DNA from: Agrobacterium sp. a22-2
GTDB lineage: Bacteria > Pseudomonadota > Alphaproteobacteria > Rhizobiales > Rhizobiaceae
DNA: 64,000 nt
Assembly: GCF_012276985.1 (NCBI RefSeq)
Contig: NZ_JAAXMM010000004.1
Coordinates: forward strand, 1-64,000
Direction of reading: 5' to 3'
In this document: positions 16,992 to 25,515 of the stretch, piece by piece
Layout of the letters: each line of letters begins with the position of its first letter
Numbering within the stretch: the first letter of the stretch is position 1
Made by a program: the position numbers and the translations under genes
The notes under the pieces: generated by a model
What the model saw: the letters and a program-made list of their open reading frames with translations, nothing else
Database searches by the model: none
Told to the model about the DNA's origin: nothing

Positions 16992-17783
16992 TCAGGCCTT
17001 GGCGGGCGCGGTTTTCTGGAGGCGGGAAACGAGCTGGATCAGTCCGAGGCAGCCCCAGGTGATGCCGAAGGCGATCACGGCGAGGGCGGCAGGCTCATAG
17101 GCGCGGTTGGCGCCCAGAAGCTGCATATAGGGACCGAAGGCCGGGCGGTTGAGCAGGGCGGCCATGGTGAACTCGCCGATGACGATGGCGAAGGTCAGGA
17201 AGGCACCCGACAGAACGGCCACCAGCACATTCGGCAGGATGATGCGCGACAGGATGGTGACCCAGCCGGCGCCCAGACTCTGGGCGGCTTCGGTCAGCGT
17301 TGCCACGTCTATGGTGCGCAGCCCCGTGTCGACGGCGCGGTACATGTAGGGCAGAGCAAGCGTCGCATAGCCGAACATCAACAGGATATTGGTGCCCATG
17401 ATCGTGCCGGTCAGCGGCAGCCAGCTCGATGTATTGTAGAGCCGGATATAGCCGAAGACGATGACGATAGCCGGGATGACCAGCGGCAGAAGGGTGATGA
17501 ATTCGATATAGGGTCGCAGCCACGGCATCTTCAGCCGCACCCAATAGGCGGTCGGCACGATCAGCACCACGCCGAAAATGATGGTGACCAGCGCCATGAT
17601 AACCGAATAGCTAAAGGTCTGCTGGAATTGCGGGTCACCGAGCACCTTGGCATAGGCGTCGAAGGAATATTCGCCGCGCCGCATCTTCAGCGAGAAATTG
17701 GTCATGCCGATCAGCGGCAGGAAGAAATACAGAAGCCCGAACAGCAGGGCTCCCCAGGACCAGATACGGGTCATTTCAGCCAC
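16992..17783 (-). CDS. ABC importer permease (PotC-like)
   Basis: This 263-residue inner-membrane protein has six predicted hydrophobic segments and the permease EAA-like loop TEAAQSLGAGWVTILSRIILPN (about residues 170-190), where it contacts the ATPase. It starts MAEMTRIWSWGALLFGLLYFFLPLIG. Its start overlaps the end of the preceding permease gene by 13 bases, so the two are translationally linked. Length and topology fit the second permease of PotB/PotC-type importers. The ATPase gene begins 13 bases further on. Confidence 0.88.
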   Translation of the reverse strand: MAEMTRIWSWGALLFGLLYFFLPLIGMTNFSLKMRRGEYSFDAYAKVLGDPQFQQTFSYSVIMALVTIIFGVVLIVPTAYWVRLKMPWLRPYIEFITLLPLVIPAIVIVFGYIRLYNTSSWLPLTGTIMGTNILLMFGYATLALPYMYRAVDTGLRTIDVATLTEAAQSLGAGWVTILSRIILPNVLVAVLSGAFLTFAIVIGEFTMAALLNRPAFGPYMQLLGANRAYEPAALAVIAFGITWGCLGLIQLVSRLQKTAPAKA

Positions 17784-18664
17784 CTTTCGCTGCGGGCGCG
17801 CAGCCAGATGTAAATGGCATTGGCAATGCCGGTGATGACGATCATGCCGAAGGCCAGCGCATAGCCGAGATGAGGATCACCCAGCACATCGCCACGGATC
17901 TGCGCAAACAGCAGGATCGGCACGATATTGAGCGAAGATCCGGTCAGCGCGATGGCGGTTGCGACGGCGCCGAAGGCATTGGCAAACAGCAGGGCCAGCG
18001 TGCCGAGCAGCGAAGGAAACAGGATGGGAAAGGCGACCATGCGCCAATATTGCAGTCCGGTGGCGCCGAGAATGGAGGCGGCTTCCTTCCACTCGCGCTT
18101 CAGGCCATCGAGGGCCGGCGTGATGATCAGGATCATCAGCGGGATCTGGAAGAAAAGATAGGTGAGCGTGAGGCCCCAGAAGGACAGAATATTGAAGCCG
18201 AGCAGCCGCAGATCGAGGCCGAGCTGAGTCTTGAGGAAGACCGTCAGCAGGCCGACCGGCCCAAGCGTTGCCAGAAAGGCGAAGGCCAGCGGCACGCCGG
18301 CAAAGTTCGAGGCGACGCCGGAAAAGGTGAGCAGGGGGCCGCGGATGACGCGCGGCAGGCCGCCGAGGACGACCGCTGCCGAAACGGCAAAGCCGATGGC
18401 ACAGCCGAGCAGCGCCGAGGCAAGGCTGATCTTGATGGAGATCCAGTAGGCGGCGATGATCGACGGCTTGAACAAGCCGCGGATATTGTCCAGCGTCAGG
18501 CTGCCATCGGGCGTCTGGAAGGCGCCGAGCACGATGCGCATGGTCGGCATGATCAGGAATAGCGTCACGAAAATCAAAAACGGCAGCACACCCAGCCAAT
18601 GCATGGGCAGTTTGCGCTTCGGCGGTATCGCGACCGCGTGGGAGCTGGGTTGGTCCGATGGCAT
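17771..18664 (-). CDS. ABC importer permease (PotB-like)
   Basis: This 297-residue inner-membrane permease starts with a short Pro/Arg-rich cytoplasmic leader followed by a first membrane segment (WLGVLPFLIFVTLFLIMPTM). The EAA loop WKEAASILGATGLQYWRMVAF is at about residues 200-220. It pairs with the next permease to form the channel of the importer. It follows the binding-protein gene after 98 bases that contain a strong hairpin (18714-18747), so permease expression is probably lower than that of the binding protein. Confidence 0.88.
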   Translation of the reverse strand: MPSDQPSSHAVAIPPKRKLPMHWLGVLPFLIFVTLFLIMPTMRIVLGAFQTPDGSLTLDNIRGLFKPSIIAAYWISIKISLASALLGCAIGFAVSAAVVLGGLPRVIRGPLLTFSGVASNFAGVPLAFAFLATLGPVGLLTVFLKTQLGLDLRLLGFNILSFWGLTLTYLFFQIPLMILIITPALDGLKREWKEAASILGATGLQYWRMVAFPILFPSLLGTLALLFANAFGAVATAIALTGSSLNIVPILLFAQIRGDVLGDPHLGYALAFGMIVITGIANAIYIWLRARSERWLK

Positions 18665-18713
18665 TCTGCTTGTTCCCCGCCAAGTCTTCGTGCTGCTGGC
18701 TCATTCATAAGGC

Positions 18714-18747
18714 AAAACCCGCCCCGGCCAAAGAGGCCGGAGCGGGC
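18714..18747 (-). terminator. Intra-operon hairpin after binding-protein gene
   Basis: On the minus strand GCCCGCTCCGGCC pairs with GGCCGGGGCGGG across a CTCTTT-like loop and is followed by TTTT. It lies between the binding-protein stop and the permease start. Such partial terminators or 3-prime stabilisers commonly let the binding protein be made in excess over its membrane partners. Confidence 0.75.
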
Positions 18748-18762
18748 AATCGTCAAGTCTGC

Positions 18763-19872
18763 TTACTGGACGTTGGCGCCGACGACAGCGTCCCAGCCGC
18801 CGGTGACGGCAGCCTTGTTGGCATCGACTTCTGCGAGGGTCGGGAAGTAGGCCTTTTCATAGGAAGCAGCCGGCGGCAGCGCCTTCAGCAGATCTTCCGG
18901 AACCTTGCCGGCCTTGACCAGCGCGTTGAAGCGGGCCGGGTGGCAATAACCCTTGAGCCAGGCCAGCTGACCTTCGTCCGAATAGAGGTATTCCATCCAG
19001 AGCTTGGCAGCGTTCGGGTGCGGAGCGTAAGCCGAGATCGCCTGAACGTAGACGCCGGCCAGAACGCCCGATGCGGGAACGACGACTTCAACCGGCGGGT
19101 TGCCGGCCAGCGTGTCCTTGGCAGCAAGGGCGTTGTAGTCCCACATCACGACGATCGGGGTTGCACCCTGGGCGAGCGTGCCCGACTTGCCGATGACCGG
19201 CACGAAGTTGCCGGCCTTGTTCAGTTCGCCGAAATACTTCAGGCCGGCTTCGCCAGCTTCCTTGCCGGCCTTGGCGCCGGAGGCGAGGCCAGCGGCCAGA
19301 ACGCCGAGAATGGCCTGGTTGGAGGCGCGCGGGTCACCGGCAAGAGCGACCTGACCGGCATAGTCCTTCTTCAGAAGATCCGACCAATCGGCCGGGGTAT
19401 CCTTGACCAGATCCTTGTTCACCAGAAGCGACATCACGCCGTAATAGTCGCCGTACCAGTGGCCGTCGGCATCCTTGACGCCTTCCGGAATTTCGTCCCA
19501 GGTGGAGACCTTGTAAGGCATGGTCAGGCCTTCGGCCTTCATCTGCGGGCCGAAGGCCAGACCGACGTCAACGACGTCAGGAGCCTGCGGGCCCTTGTTG
19601 TCCTTGTTGGCCTTGATGGCTTCGACTTCGTCGGCCGAGCCGGCGTCCGGATTCAGTTCGTTGACCGAGATCTCCGGATACTTCTTCTTGAAACCATCGA
19701 TGACGGCGCCGTAGCCGCACCAGTCGTGGGGCAGGGCGATGGTGGTCAGCGCGCCTTCAGCCTTTGCTGCGGCGATCAGGTCGGCGCTCGGCTCGGCGGC
19801 GGAGGCCAAAGCGGTGGAGGCGACGACCATGGCGGTCGTCAGCGAAAGCAGGCGGCGGGTGTGGGAAATCAC
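18763..19872 (-). CDS. ABC importer periplasmic binding protein
   Basis: This 369-residue family-1 extracellular solute-binding protein has a Sec signal peptide (about residues 1-25, ending ASTALASAAEPS). The mature protein shows the usual two-lobe pattern, with YFGELNKAGNFVPVIG, ATPIVVMWDYNALA and HPNAAKLWMEYLYSDEGQLAWLKGYCHPARF. The family includes binding proteins for polyamines, iron and phosphonates. The ligand pocket cannot be assigned by eye. The GTG start at 19872 follows AAGGAG seven bases upstream. It is the first gene of the importer operon, 167 bases downstream of the rpiR-type gene on the same strand. Confidence 0.88.
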   Translation of the reverse strand: MISHTRRLLSLTTAMVVASTALASAAEPSADLIAAAKAEGALTTIALPHDWCGYGAVIDGFKKKYPEISVNELNPDAGSADEVEAIKANKDNKGPQAPDVVDVGLAFGPQMKAEGLTMPYKVSTWDEIPEGVKDADGHWYGDYYGVMSLLVNKDLVKDTPADWSDLLKKDYAGQVALAGDPRASNQAILGVLAAGLASGAKAGKEAGEAGLKYFGELNKAGNFVPVIGKSGTLAQGATPIVVMWDYNALAAKDTLAGNPPVEVVVPASGVLAGVYVQAISAYAPHPNAAKLWMEYLYSDEGQLAWLKGYCHPARFNALVKAGKVPEDLLKALPPAASYEKAYFPTLAEVDANKAAVTGGWDAVVGANVQ

Positions 19873-20039
19873 TGGTTTTCTCCTTGTTGGATTTCAGCGT
19901 CGCGCGACTGTTAATCGGCTTGCATGATAGTTGTATGACGGTCGTTCAGCTCCCTATCGGCATCCGTCAGCGCCGGCGGTTCCTTGAATTGACAAACGTT
20001 TTCTCGTCTCCCTCCCTTGCTCCCTTGGTATCTGGAACG

Positions 20040-20912
20040 TCAGCGCGGCTTGCGGAACAGGCGTGCCTGCTCGAACAGGCCTTCCAGCGTGTTCATGCGC
20101 TCGCGGGTTTCGTCCCAGGCGGTGTTTTGCACGGCTTCGATCAGCGCTTCGACGACGAACAGCGTCACCACGGAGGAATCCCAGGCGGACGGCGCTTCGA
20201 TCTGGACCTTGAAGGCATGCCGGGCAAGCTTAGCGACCGGCGATGTCCACTGGTCGGTGAACAGGATGATCTCGATGCCGGCGCGGCTGGCGACTTCGGC
20301 CAGCGTCACCATGTCGGCCTCGTAGCGGCGGATGTCGAAGATCACCAGCACGTCGCCGGCGCTCATATTCAGCACATGCTGCGGCCAGGAGGAACTGTTG
20401 GACGACATCAGCGTGGTCTTGGGCCGAATGACCTGCATATGCGTGAAGAAATATTCGGCCAGTGCTCCGGTGATGCGCCCGCCGACGAAGTAGAGGCTGC
20501 GCTTGCGGTCCGATAGCAGGCCGGCGGCCTCGTCGAAGGTCACCGTGTCCAGCTCGCTCAGCGTCTGGCGCATGTTGCTGATCACGGCTTCGGCAAAGCG
20601 GTTGAGAATATGGGTGCCCGGTGCGTTCGCCGCCCAGCGGTCGTGCTTGGTGATCGGGTTGGAAATCGTTGCTTCCAGCTCCTGGTGCAGATGGGCCTGG
20701 AATTCCGGATAGCCCTTGTAGCCGAGCTTCTGCACCATGCGGGCAACGGTCGGGGTCGAGACACGGGCGTTCTCGGCCACGGTCGTAATGCTGCCGAGGC
20801 CTGACACAGGATAATTGTCCAGAAGGCTCTCGGCCAGTTGCCGTTCAGCACGGGTCAGCCCGCCGAAATGGGCGTGGATGACGTCCGATACGGTCCTTGA
20901 TGGGTTGGACAC
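20040..20912 (-). CDS. MurR/RpiR-family transcriptional regulator
   Basis: This 290-residue regulator has an N-terminal helix-turn-helix of RpiR type (about 1-80, LGSITTVAENARVSTPTVARMVQKLGYKGYPEF) and a C-terminal SIS domain (about 125-260, RSLYFVGGRITGALAEYF, VLVIFDIRRYEADMVTLAEVA). SIS domains usually bind phosphosugars, but rhizobial RpiR regulators also control amine and opine-like pathways. The gene lies between the divergent amidohydrolase/ligase operon and the ABC importer operon, so it probably regulates both. A long inverted repeat at 20996-21052 in the divergent promoter is its likely site. Confidence 0.88.
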   Translation of the reverse strand: MSNPSRTVSDVIHAHFGGLTRAERQLAESLLDNYPVSGLGSITTVAENARVSTPTVARMVQKLGYKGYPEFQAHLHQELEATISNPITKHDRWAANAPGTHILNRFAEAVISNMRQTLSELDTVTFDEAAGLLSDRKRSLYFVGGRITGALAEYFFTHMQVIRPKTTLMSSNSSSWPQHVLNMSAGDVLVIFDIRRYEADMVTLAEVASRAGIEIILFTDQWTSPVAKLARHAFKVQIEAPSAWDSSVVTLFVVEALIEAVQNTAWDETRERMNTLEGLFEQARLFRKPR

Positions 20913-20995
20913 GTTTTCATTTCCCCCTGGCCGATCTTCTGCCGGCTGTCACAAAATTTATCACGGGCAAACGACGACCTGTCAATCTTCAAAAT

Positions 20996-21052
20996 GAAGA
21001 GAATTTTTCAGTTTGCCGATTGACACTGTCTCAAACCTGAAGAATTCTCTTC
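20996..21052. promoter_or_regulatory. Inverted repeat operator in the rpiR-type divergent promoter
   Basis: GAAGAGAATTTTTCAG (20996-21011) faces CTGAAGAATTCTCTTC (21037-21052), matching as an inverted repeat at 15 of 16 positions with 25 bases between. A TTGACA at 21020-21025 is a good -35 for the plus-strand amidohydrolase gene, and the second arm would cover its -10 region. This suggests repression by the adjacent RpiR-type protein with looping or side-by-side dimers. The regulator assignment is inferred. Confidence 0.6.
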
Positions 21053-21088
21053 GGTGGGTGGAGTTAAGATTTCCGAAAGGTTTGCGGC

Positions 21089-21859
21089 ATGCTCTTGAGG
21101 TCTGATATTTTGACCAAGGCGGACGGCGATGCCGTTGCCGTGGAAAATATCGACGGCACCGGCCAGGTGGTACTGGTGTGCGAGCATGCGTCACGCACAC
21201 TGCCGCTCAATGCCGGTGATCTGGGCTTGAGCGAAGAGGCGCTTTCCAGCCACATTGCCTGGGATCCGGGCGCCCTTGCCCTGTCGCGGCTTTTATCGGT
21301 GCGGCTTGATGCCGTGCTGGTGTTCCAGCGCTTTTCGCGGCTGATCTACGACTGCAACCGCCCGCCGGAATCGCCCGCCGCCATGCCGGAGAGCAGCGAG
21401 ATCTATGAGATTCCCGGCAACCGGGACCTGAGCGTGGCCGAGCGTTATGCCCGCACGGCGGCACTTTATGTGCCGTTTCACGACCGGGTGGCGGCGGTGC
21501 TGGCCGACCGGCAGGCCAAGTCGCGGCCAAGCGTCGTGGTGACGGTGCATAGCTTCACGCCGGTCTATATGGGCGAGAAACGGACCGTCGAGATCGGTAT
21601 CCTGCATGACGAGGATAGCCGACTGGCCGACAGCATGCTGGCGGAGGCGGCAAAGGGCTCGGACTTCCGCGTGGAGCGCAACGCGCCTTACGGTCCGGCC
21701 GATGGCGTGACGCATAGCCTCAGGCTGCATGGGCTGCCGAACGGATTGATGAATGTGATGATCGAGGTCCGCAACGACCTGATCGCAGACGAGGTTGGCC
21801 AAGGGGTCATGGCCGAATATCTGGCGGGACTGATCAAGGCGTCGCTGGACGCCCGCTAG
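21089..21859 (+). CDS. N-formylglutamate amidohydrolase family protein
   Basis: This 256-residue protein belongs to the FGase family (HutG-like zinc amidohydrolases that release glutamate from N-formylglutamate). Family signatures include VLVCEHASRTLP, HIAWDPGA, YDCNRPPES, VVTVHSFTPVYMG and VMIEVRNDLI. No histidine-degradation genes lie nearby. Instead it opens an operon with a glutamate ligase of the GlnA-like family and two dehydrogenases. I infer that it may cleave a gamma-glutamyl or N-acylglutamate intermediate rather than N-formylglutamate. The start has GAAAGG eight bases upstream. The promoter region carries the inverted repeat described at 20996-21052. Confidence 0.85.
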   Translation: MLLRSDILTKADGDAVAVENIDGTGQVVLVCEHASRTLPLNAGDLGLSEEALSSHIAWDPGALALSRLLSVRLDAVLVFQRFSRLIYDCNRPPESPAAMPESSEIYEIPGNRDLSVAERYARTAALYVPFHDRVAAVLADRQAKSRPSVVVTVHSFTPVYMGEKRTVEIGILHDEDSRLADSMLAEAAKGSDFRVERNAPYGPADGVTHSLRLHGLPNGLMNVMIEVRNDLIADEVGQGVMAEYLAGLIKASLDAR

Positions 21860-21979
21860 ACAATAATAACTGACCCCAGGGAGCAGTTGAACTGCAATCC
21901 GGCCGATCGGCAAAGCCGACGGCAAAATTGGAACGGATTCGCCCGCAATTCCGTGGGCGATCGGCAAACGGGGGACGTC

Positions 21980-23524
21980 ATGTCGGACTATTCGGAAACA
22001 GACAAGAAGCAGGATATGCATGTCCTGCATTCCATGGGCTATGCCCAGGAACTTGAACGCAGCATGAGCTCGTTCTCGAATTTCGCGATTTCATTTTCCA
22101 TCATCTGCATCATGTCCGGCGGCATCAATTCGCTGGCTCAGGCGACATCGGGCGCCGGCGGTATCGCCATCGGTATCGGCTGGCCGCTCGGTTGCCTGAT
22201 GTCCGGTCTCTTCGCCCTGGCGCTGGCACAGATTTCGTCCGCCTATCCGACCGCCGGCGGTCTTTACCATTGGGGTTCGATCCTCGGCAACCGCTTCACC
22301 GGCTGGCTGTCGGCCTGGCTCAACCTGCTCGGCCTGATCACGGTTCTGGGTGCCATCAATGTCGGCACCTACTACTTCTTCTTCGGAGCCTTCGGTGCCT
22401 ATTTCGGCATGGAAGACACGCTGATGGTCCGCATTCTCTTCGTCGGTGCGATCACCGGCCTGATGGCGCTGATCAACCATGTCGGCATCGGTCTAACGGC
22501 CAAGCTCACCGACATGTCCGGGTATCTCATCCTGGCGGCCGCGATCGGCCTGACGATCGTTTGCCTGGTATCGGCGCCGTCCTACGAGTTTGCGCGGCTG
22601 TTCACGCTCAGCAATTATTCGGGCGAAGCCGGCGGCAATGTCTGGCCTTCGGTGTCGAGCGGCTGGGTCTTTGCGCTCGGCCTGCTGCTGCCGGTCTACA
22701 CGATCACAGGTTATGATGCCTCGGCCCATACCTCGGAAGAGACCGTGCGGGCTCAGCATTCCGTGCCGCGCGGCATGGTGTCCTCGGTTCTTTGGGCGTC
22801 GATCTTCGGCTATATCATGCTGTGCTCGTTCGTCCTGATGATCCCCAACATGGACGATGCTGCCAAGCAGGGCTGGAACGTGTTCTTCTGGGCGATGGAC
22901 ACCCAGGTCAATCCGACGATCAAGTTCGTGCTCTATGTCGCGATCTTCATCTCGCAGTTCCTGTGCGGCCTGGCGACGGTCACCTCGGCCTCGCGCATGA
23001 TCTTTGCCTTCTCGCGTGACAAGGGCCTGCCGGGCTCCAGCGCGCTGGCCAAGGTCAGCCCGAAATACCGCACGCCGGTTGCTGCCATCTGGACGGCCGC
23101 CGTCCTGTCGGTATTGTTCGTCTGGGGCACGTCGCAGGTCACCATCGGTGAGGCGTCCGCCTATGCGATCGTCGTCTCGTGCACGGTCATCTTCCTGTTC
23201 CTGTCGTTTGCCCTGCCGATCGGTCTCGGGCTGTTTGCTCATGGCACGCCGAGATGGCATGCCATGGGTCCCTGGGATCTGGGGGCAGCACGCTTCAAGA
23301 TCGTCGCCATCCTTTCGCTGGTGTCCATGGCGGTGATCTTCGTCATCGGCATCCAGCCGCCGAACGACTGGGCGCTCTACATCACGCTCGGCTTCTTCGT
23401 GCTGACGGCGATCGTCTGGCTGGTGTTCGAAAACAAGCGCTTCAAAGGCCCACCGATTGGTGCGGAAGTGGCCAAGCGTCAGGCCGAGATTGCCGCCGCT
23501 GAAAAGGCAGTCGGCGAAATCTGA
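21980..23524 (+). CDS. APC-family amino acid/amine permease
   Basis: This 514-residue inner-membrane transporter has about 12 hydrophobic segments. The APC-family N-terminus is clear: ELERSMSSFSNFAISFSIICIMSGG, then YPTAGGLYHWGSILG. Later come the helix TGYDASAHTSEET and LATVTSASRMIFAFSRDKGLPGS. The GABA permease/amino acid transporter branch fits best, so the substrate is likely an amino acid, amine or gamma-glutamyl compound. The ATG at 21980 has GGGGAC upstream, and the frame upstream of it looks non-coding. It sits between the amidohydrolase and the ligase genes. A 120-base leader separates it from the amidohydrolase gene and a hairpin follows it. Confidence 0.9.
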   Translation: MSDYSETDKKQDMHVLHSMGYAQELERSMSSFSNFAISFSIICIMSGGINSLAQATSGAGGIAIGIGWPLGCLMSGLFALALAQISSAYPTAGGLYHWGSILGNRFTGWLSAWLNLLGLITVLGAINVGTYYFFFGAFGAYFGMEDTLMVRILFVGAITGLMALINHVGIGLTAKLTDMSGYLILAAAIGLTIVCLVSAPSYEFARLFTLSNYSGEAGGNVWPSVSSGWVFALGLLLPVYTITGYDASAHTSEETVRAQHSVPRGMVSSVLWASIFGYIMLCSFVLMIPNMDDAAKQGWNVFFWAMDTQVNPTIKFVLYVAIFISQFLCGLATVTSASRMIFAFSRDKGLPGSSALAKVSPKYRTPVAAIWTAAVLSVLFVWGTSQVTIGEASAYAIVVSCTVIFLFLSFALPIGLGLFAHGTPRWHAMGPWDLGAARFKIVAILSLVSMAVIFVIGIQPPNDWALYITLGFFVLTAIVWLVFENKRFKGPPIGAEVAKRQAEIAAAEKAVGEI

Positions 23525-23533
23525 TCGCGCATC

Positions 23534-23575
23534 GCAGGCGGGGGCCGTTTGAGCGGTCTCCGCCTGCCAAGTTTT
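23534..23575 (+). terminator. Possible hairpin between permease and ligase genes
   Basis: GCAGGCGG (23534-23541) pairs with CCGCCTGC (23560-23567), followed by CAAGTTTTCC. The stem is strong but the T run is short, so it may only attenuate read-through into the ligase gene. Confidence 0.45.
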
Positions 23576-23630
23576 CCACAGGATTACGGCCTGAACCAGT
23601 ATCGTCGGGCAATCACGGGACCCAAGCGTT

Positions 23631-25001
23631 ATGAGCACCACTTACACTTTCGACGACCTGAAGAGAGATGTTGCCGAAGGCCGCATCGATACGGTTCTCG
23701 CTTGCCAGGTCGATATGCAGGGCCGGTTGATGGGCAAGCGCTTCCAGGCGGAGTTCTTCGTCGAGAGCGCCTACAAGGAGACCCATAGCTGCAACTACCT
23801 GCTGGCGACCGACATGGAGATGGAAACCGTTTCCGGCTATGCCGCCACCAGCTGGGAAAAGGGCTATGGCGACTATACGATGAAGCCGGATCTTTCGACG
23901 CTGCGCCGCGTGCCGTGGCTGGAAGGTACCGCTCTCGTGCTGTGCGACATGCAGGATCACGCCACTCATGAAGACGTGCCCCATTCGCCGCGCGCCATCC
24001 TGAAAAAACAGGTGGCCCGGCTGGAGGCCATGGGCCTGAAGGCCTTCATGGCGACGGAGCTGGAATTTTTCCTGTTCGACCAGACCTATGAGCAGGCCCA
24101 TGCATCGGGCTATCGCAACCTGAAGCTCGCCAGCCCCTATAACGAGGACTACCACATCTTCCAGACCACCAAGGAAGAGGATGTGATGCGGGCGATCCGC
24201 AAGGGCCTGCAGGGCGCCGGCATCCCGGTCGAAAACTCCAAGGGCGAGGCGTCGGCCGGCCAGGAGGAGATCAACGTTCGTTATGCCGAGGTGCTGGATA
24301 TGGCCGACCGGCATGTGATCATCAAGAATGCCTGCAAGGAAATCGCCTGGTCCAAGGGCAAGGCCATCACCTTCCTCGCCAAATGGCATTACAATGCGGC
24401 TGGGTCGTCGTCGCATATCCATCAGTCGCTGTGGAGCATCGATGGCAAGACGCCGATGTTCTTCGACGAGAACGGCACCTACGGCATGTCTTCGACCATG
24501 AAGCATTACATGGCGGGACTGCTGGCCCATGCCAGCGAGATCACCTATTTCCTGGCACCCTACATCAATTCCTACAAGCGCTTCATGGCCGGCACCTTTG
24601 CGCCGACCAAGGCGATCTGGTCGAAGGACAACCGCACCGCCGGCTACCGGCTGTGCGGCGAGGGCACGAAGTCGATCCGCGTCGAGTGCCGCGTCGGTGG
24701 CTCCGATCTGAACCCCTATCTCGCCATGGCGGCTCTTCTGGCCGCCGGTATCGACGGCATCGAGAAGGCGATGGAACTTGAGCCGGCTTTTACTGGCGAC
24801 GCCTATGGCGCTGCGGAAGCCCGCGAAATTCCGCGCACCTTGCGTTCGGCAACCGAAGCGCTGTCCGGCTCCGCCATGCTGCGCTCGGCATTTGGCGACA
24901 CCGTGATCGATCACTATGTGCGTGCAGCCGAATGGGAGCAGGAGGAATACGACCGCAAGATCACCGACTGGGAGGTGGCCAGAGGGTTTGAGAGGGCGTA
25001 A
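23631..25001 (+). CDS. GlnA-like gamma-glutamyl-amine ligase
   Basis: This 456-residue protein is a glutamine-synthetase-family ligase. Metal and glutamate site motifs are present: ATELEFFLF, SAGQEEINVRYAEVLDMAD, AAGSSSHIHQSLW, NRTAGYRLCGEG and VECRVGGSDLNPYLAMAALLAAG. The regulatory adenylylation tyrosine region of housekeeping GlnA is not recognisable. It belongs with the GlnA-like enzymes that glutamylate polyamines, isopropylamine or ethanolamine. A glutamate-amine ligase beside an alcohol dehydrogenase, an aldehyde dehydrogenase and an amidohydrolase suggests activation of an amino alcohol as its gamma-glutamyl amide. The substrate is inferred. Confidence 0.88.
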   Translation: MSTTYTFDDLKRDVAEGRIDTVLACQVDMQGRLMGKRFQAEFFVESAYKETHSCNYLLATDMEMETVSGYAATSWEKGYGDYTMKPDLSTLRRVPWLEGTALVLCDMQDHATHEDVPHSPRAILKKQVARLEAMGLKAFMATELEFFLFDQTYEQAHASGYRNLKLASPYNEDYHIFQTTKEEDVMRAIRKGLQGAGIPVENSKGEASAGQEEINVRYAEVLDMADRHVIIKNACKEIAWSKGKAITFLAKWHYNAAGSSSHIHQSLWSIDGKTPMFFDENGTYGMSSTMKHYMAGLLAHASEITYFLAPYINSYKRFMAGTFAPTKAIWSKDNRTAGYRLCGEGTKSIRVECRVGGSDLNPYLAMAALLAAGIDGIEKAMELEPAFTGDAYGAAEAREIPRTLRSATEALSGSAMLRSAFGDTVIDHYVRAAEWEQEEYDRKITDWEVARGFERA

Positions 25002-25068
25002 ATCACAACGGTTTTGTTGCTGAAATCGCCTCACGATGATATTATCGCAACGAACAAGGGATACTCTC

Positions 25069-25515
25069 ATGATCGATAGCGAATGGTTTTATCGTGAGCT
25101 CGACAGCCGGGGTCGATCGCTGCGCGACATGGCAAAAGCCCTGGGGCTGGATTCCAGCGCCGTGTCCCGGATGCTGCGTGGCGAACGCAAGATGAGTGCG
25201 GAGGAGCAGGACCGGATTGCGGACTATCTTGGTGTGACGCTGCATGAAGTCGCGGCGCGGCGCAGGGGCGAGCGGCTCGGCTTTGCCGAGGAGGGGCAGG
25301 AGCGGTTCAGCTTTGACGAGCAGGGCCGAAAGGAAGAAACGGCAGTGGTGCTTCCAAGGTTCACGCAAAGGGAGATGGAGGGAGGGCTCAACCTATCGGC
25401 TGACAATTTTTACGATCGTGTTCGTGGATGCATGAAGGGCACGGTCACGATTGCTCCGGGCGACGATCTGACGGGGCCGGCTGATCCAGAGTGGGCAAAG
25501 GTTTATGACGACTGA
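25069..25515 (+). CDS. XRE-type HTH protein, putative antitoxin
   Basis: This 148-residue protein has an N-terminal XRE helix-turn-helix (about residues 10-60, SLRDMAKALGLDSSAVSRMLRGERKM and ADYLGVTLHEVA). The remaining 85 residues include a charged segment and end TGPADPEWAKVYDD. It overlaps the PIN gene by 11 bases, the usual arrangement of antitoxin before toxin, so the C-terminal half may wrap the toxin. AAGGG lies eight bases before the ATG. The pair is inserted between the ligase and aldehyde dehydrogenase genes of the amine cluster. It might instead be an ordinary regulator of this operon. Confidence 0.75.
   Translation: MIDSEWFYRELDSRGRSLRDMAKALGLDSSAVSRMLRGERKMSAEEQDRIADYLGVTLHEVAARRRGERLGFAEEGQERFSFDEQGRKEETAVVLPRFTQREMEGGLNLSADNFYDRVRGCMKGTVTIAPGDDLTGPADPEWAKVYDD

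Noticed and set aside
21089..21859. The amidohydrolase as a histidine-degradation HutG
   Set aside because: No hutH, hutU, hutI or hutF lies nearby, and the operon partners point to amine or amino-alcohol metabolism.
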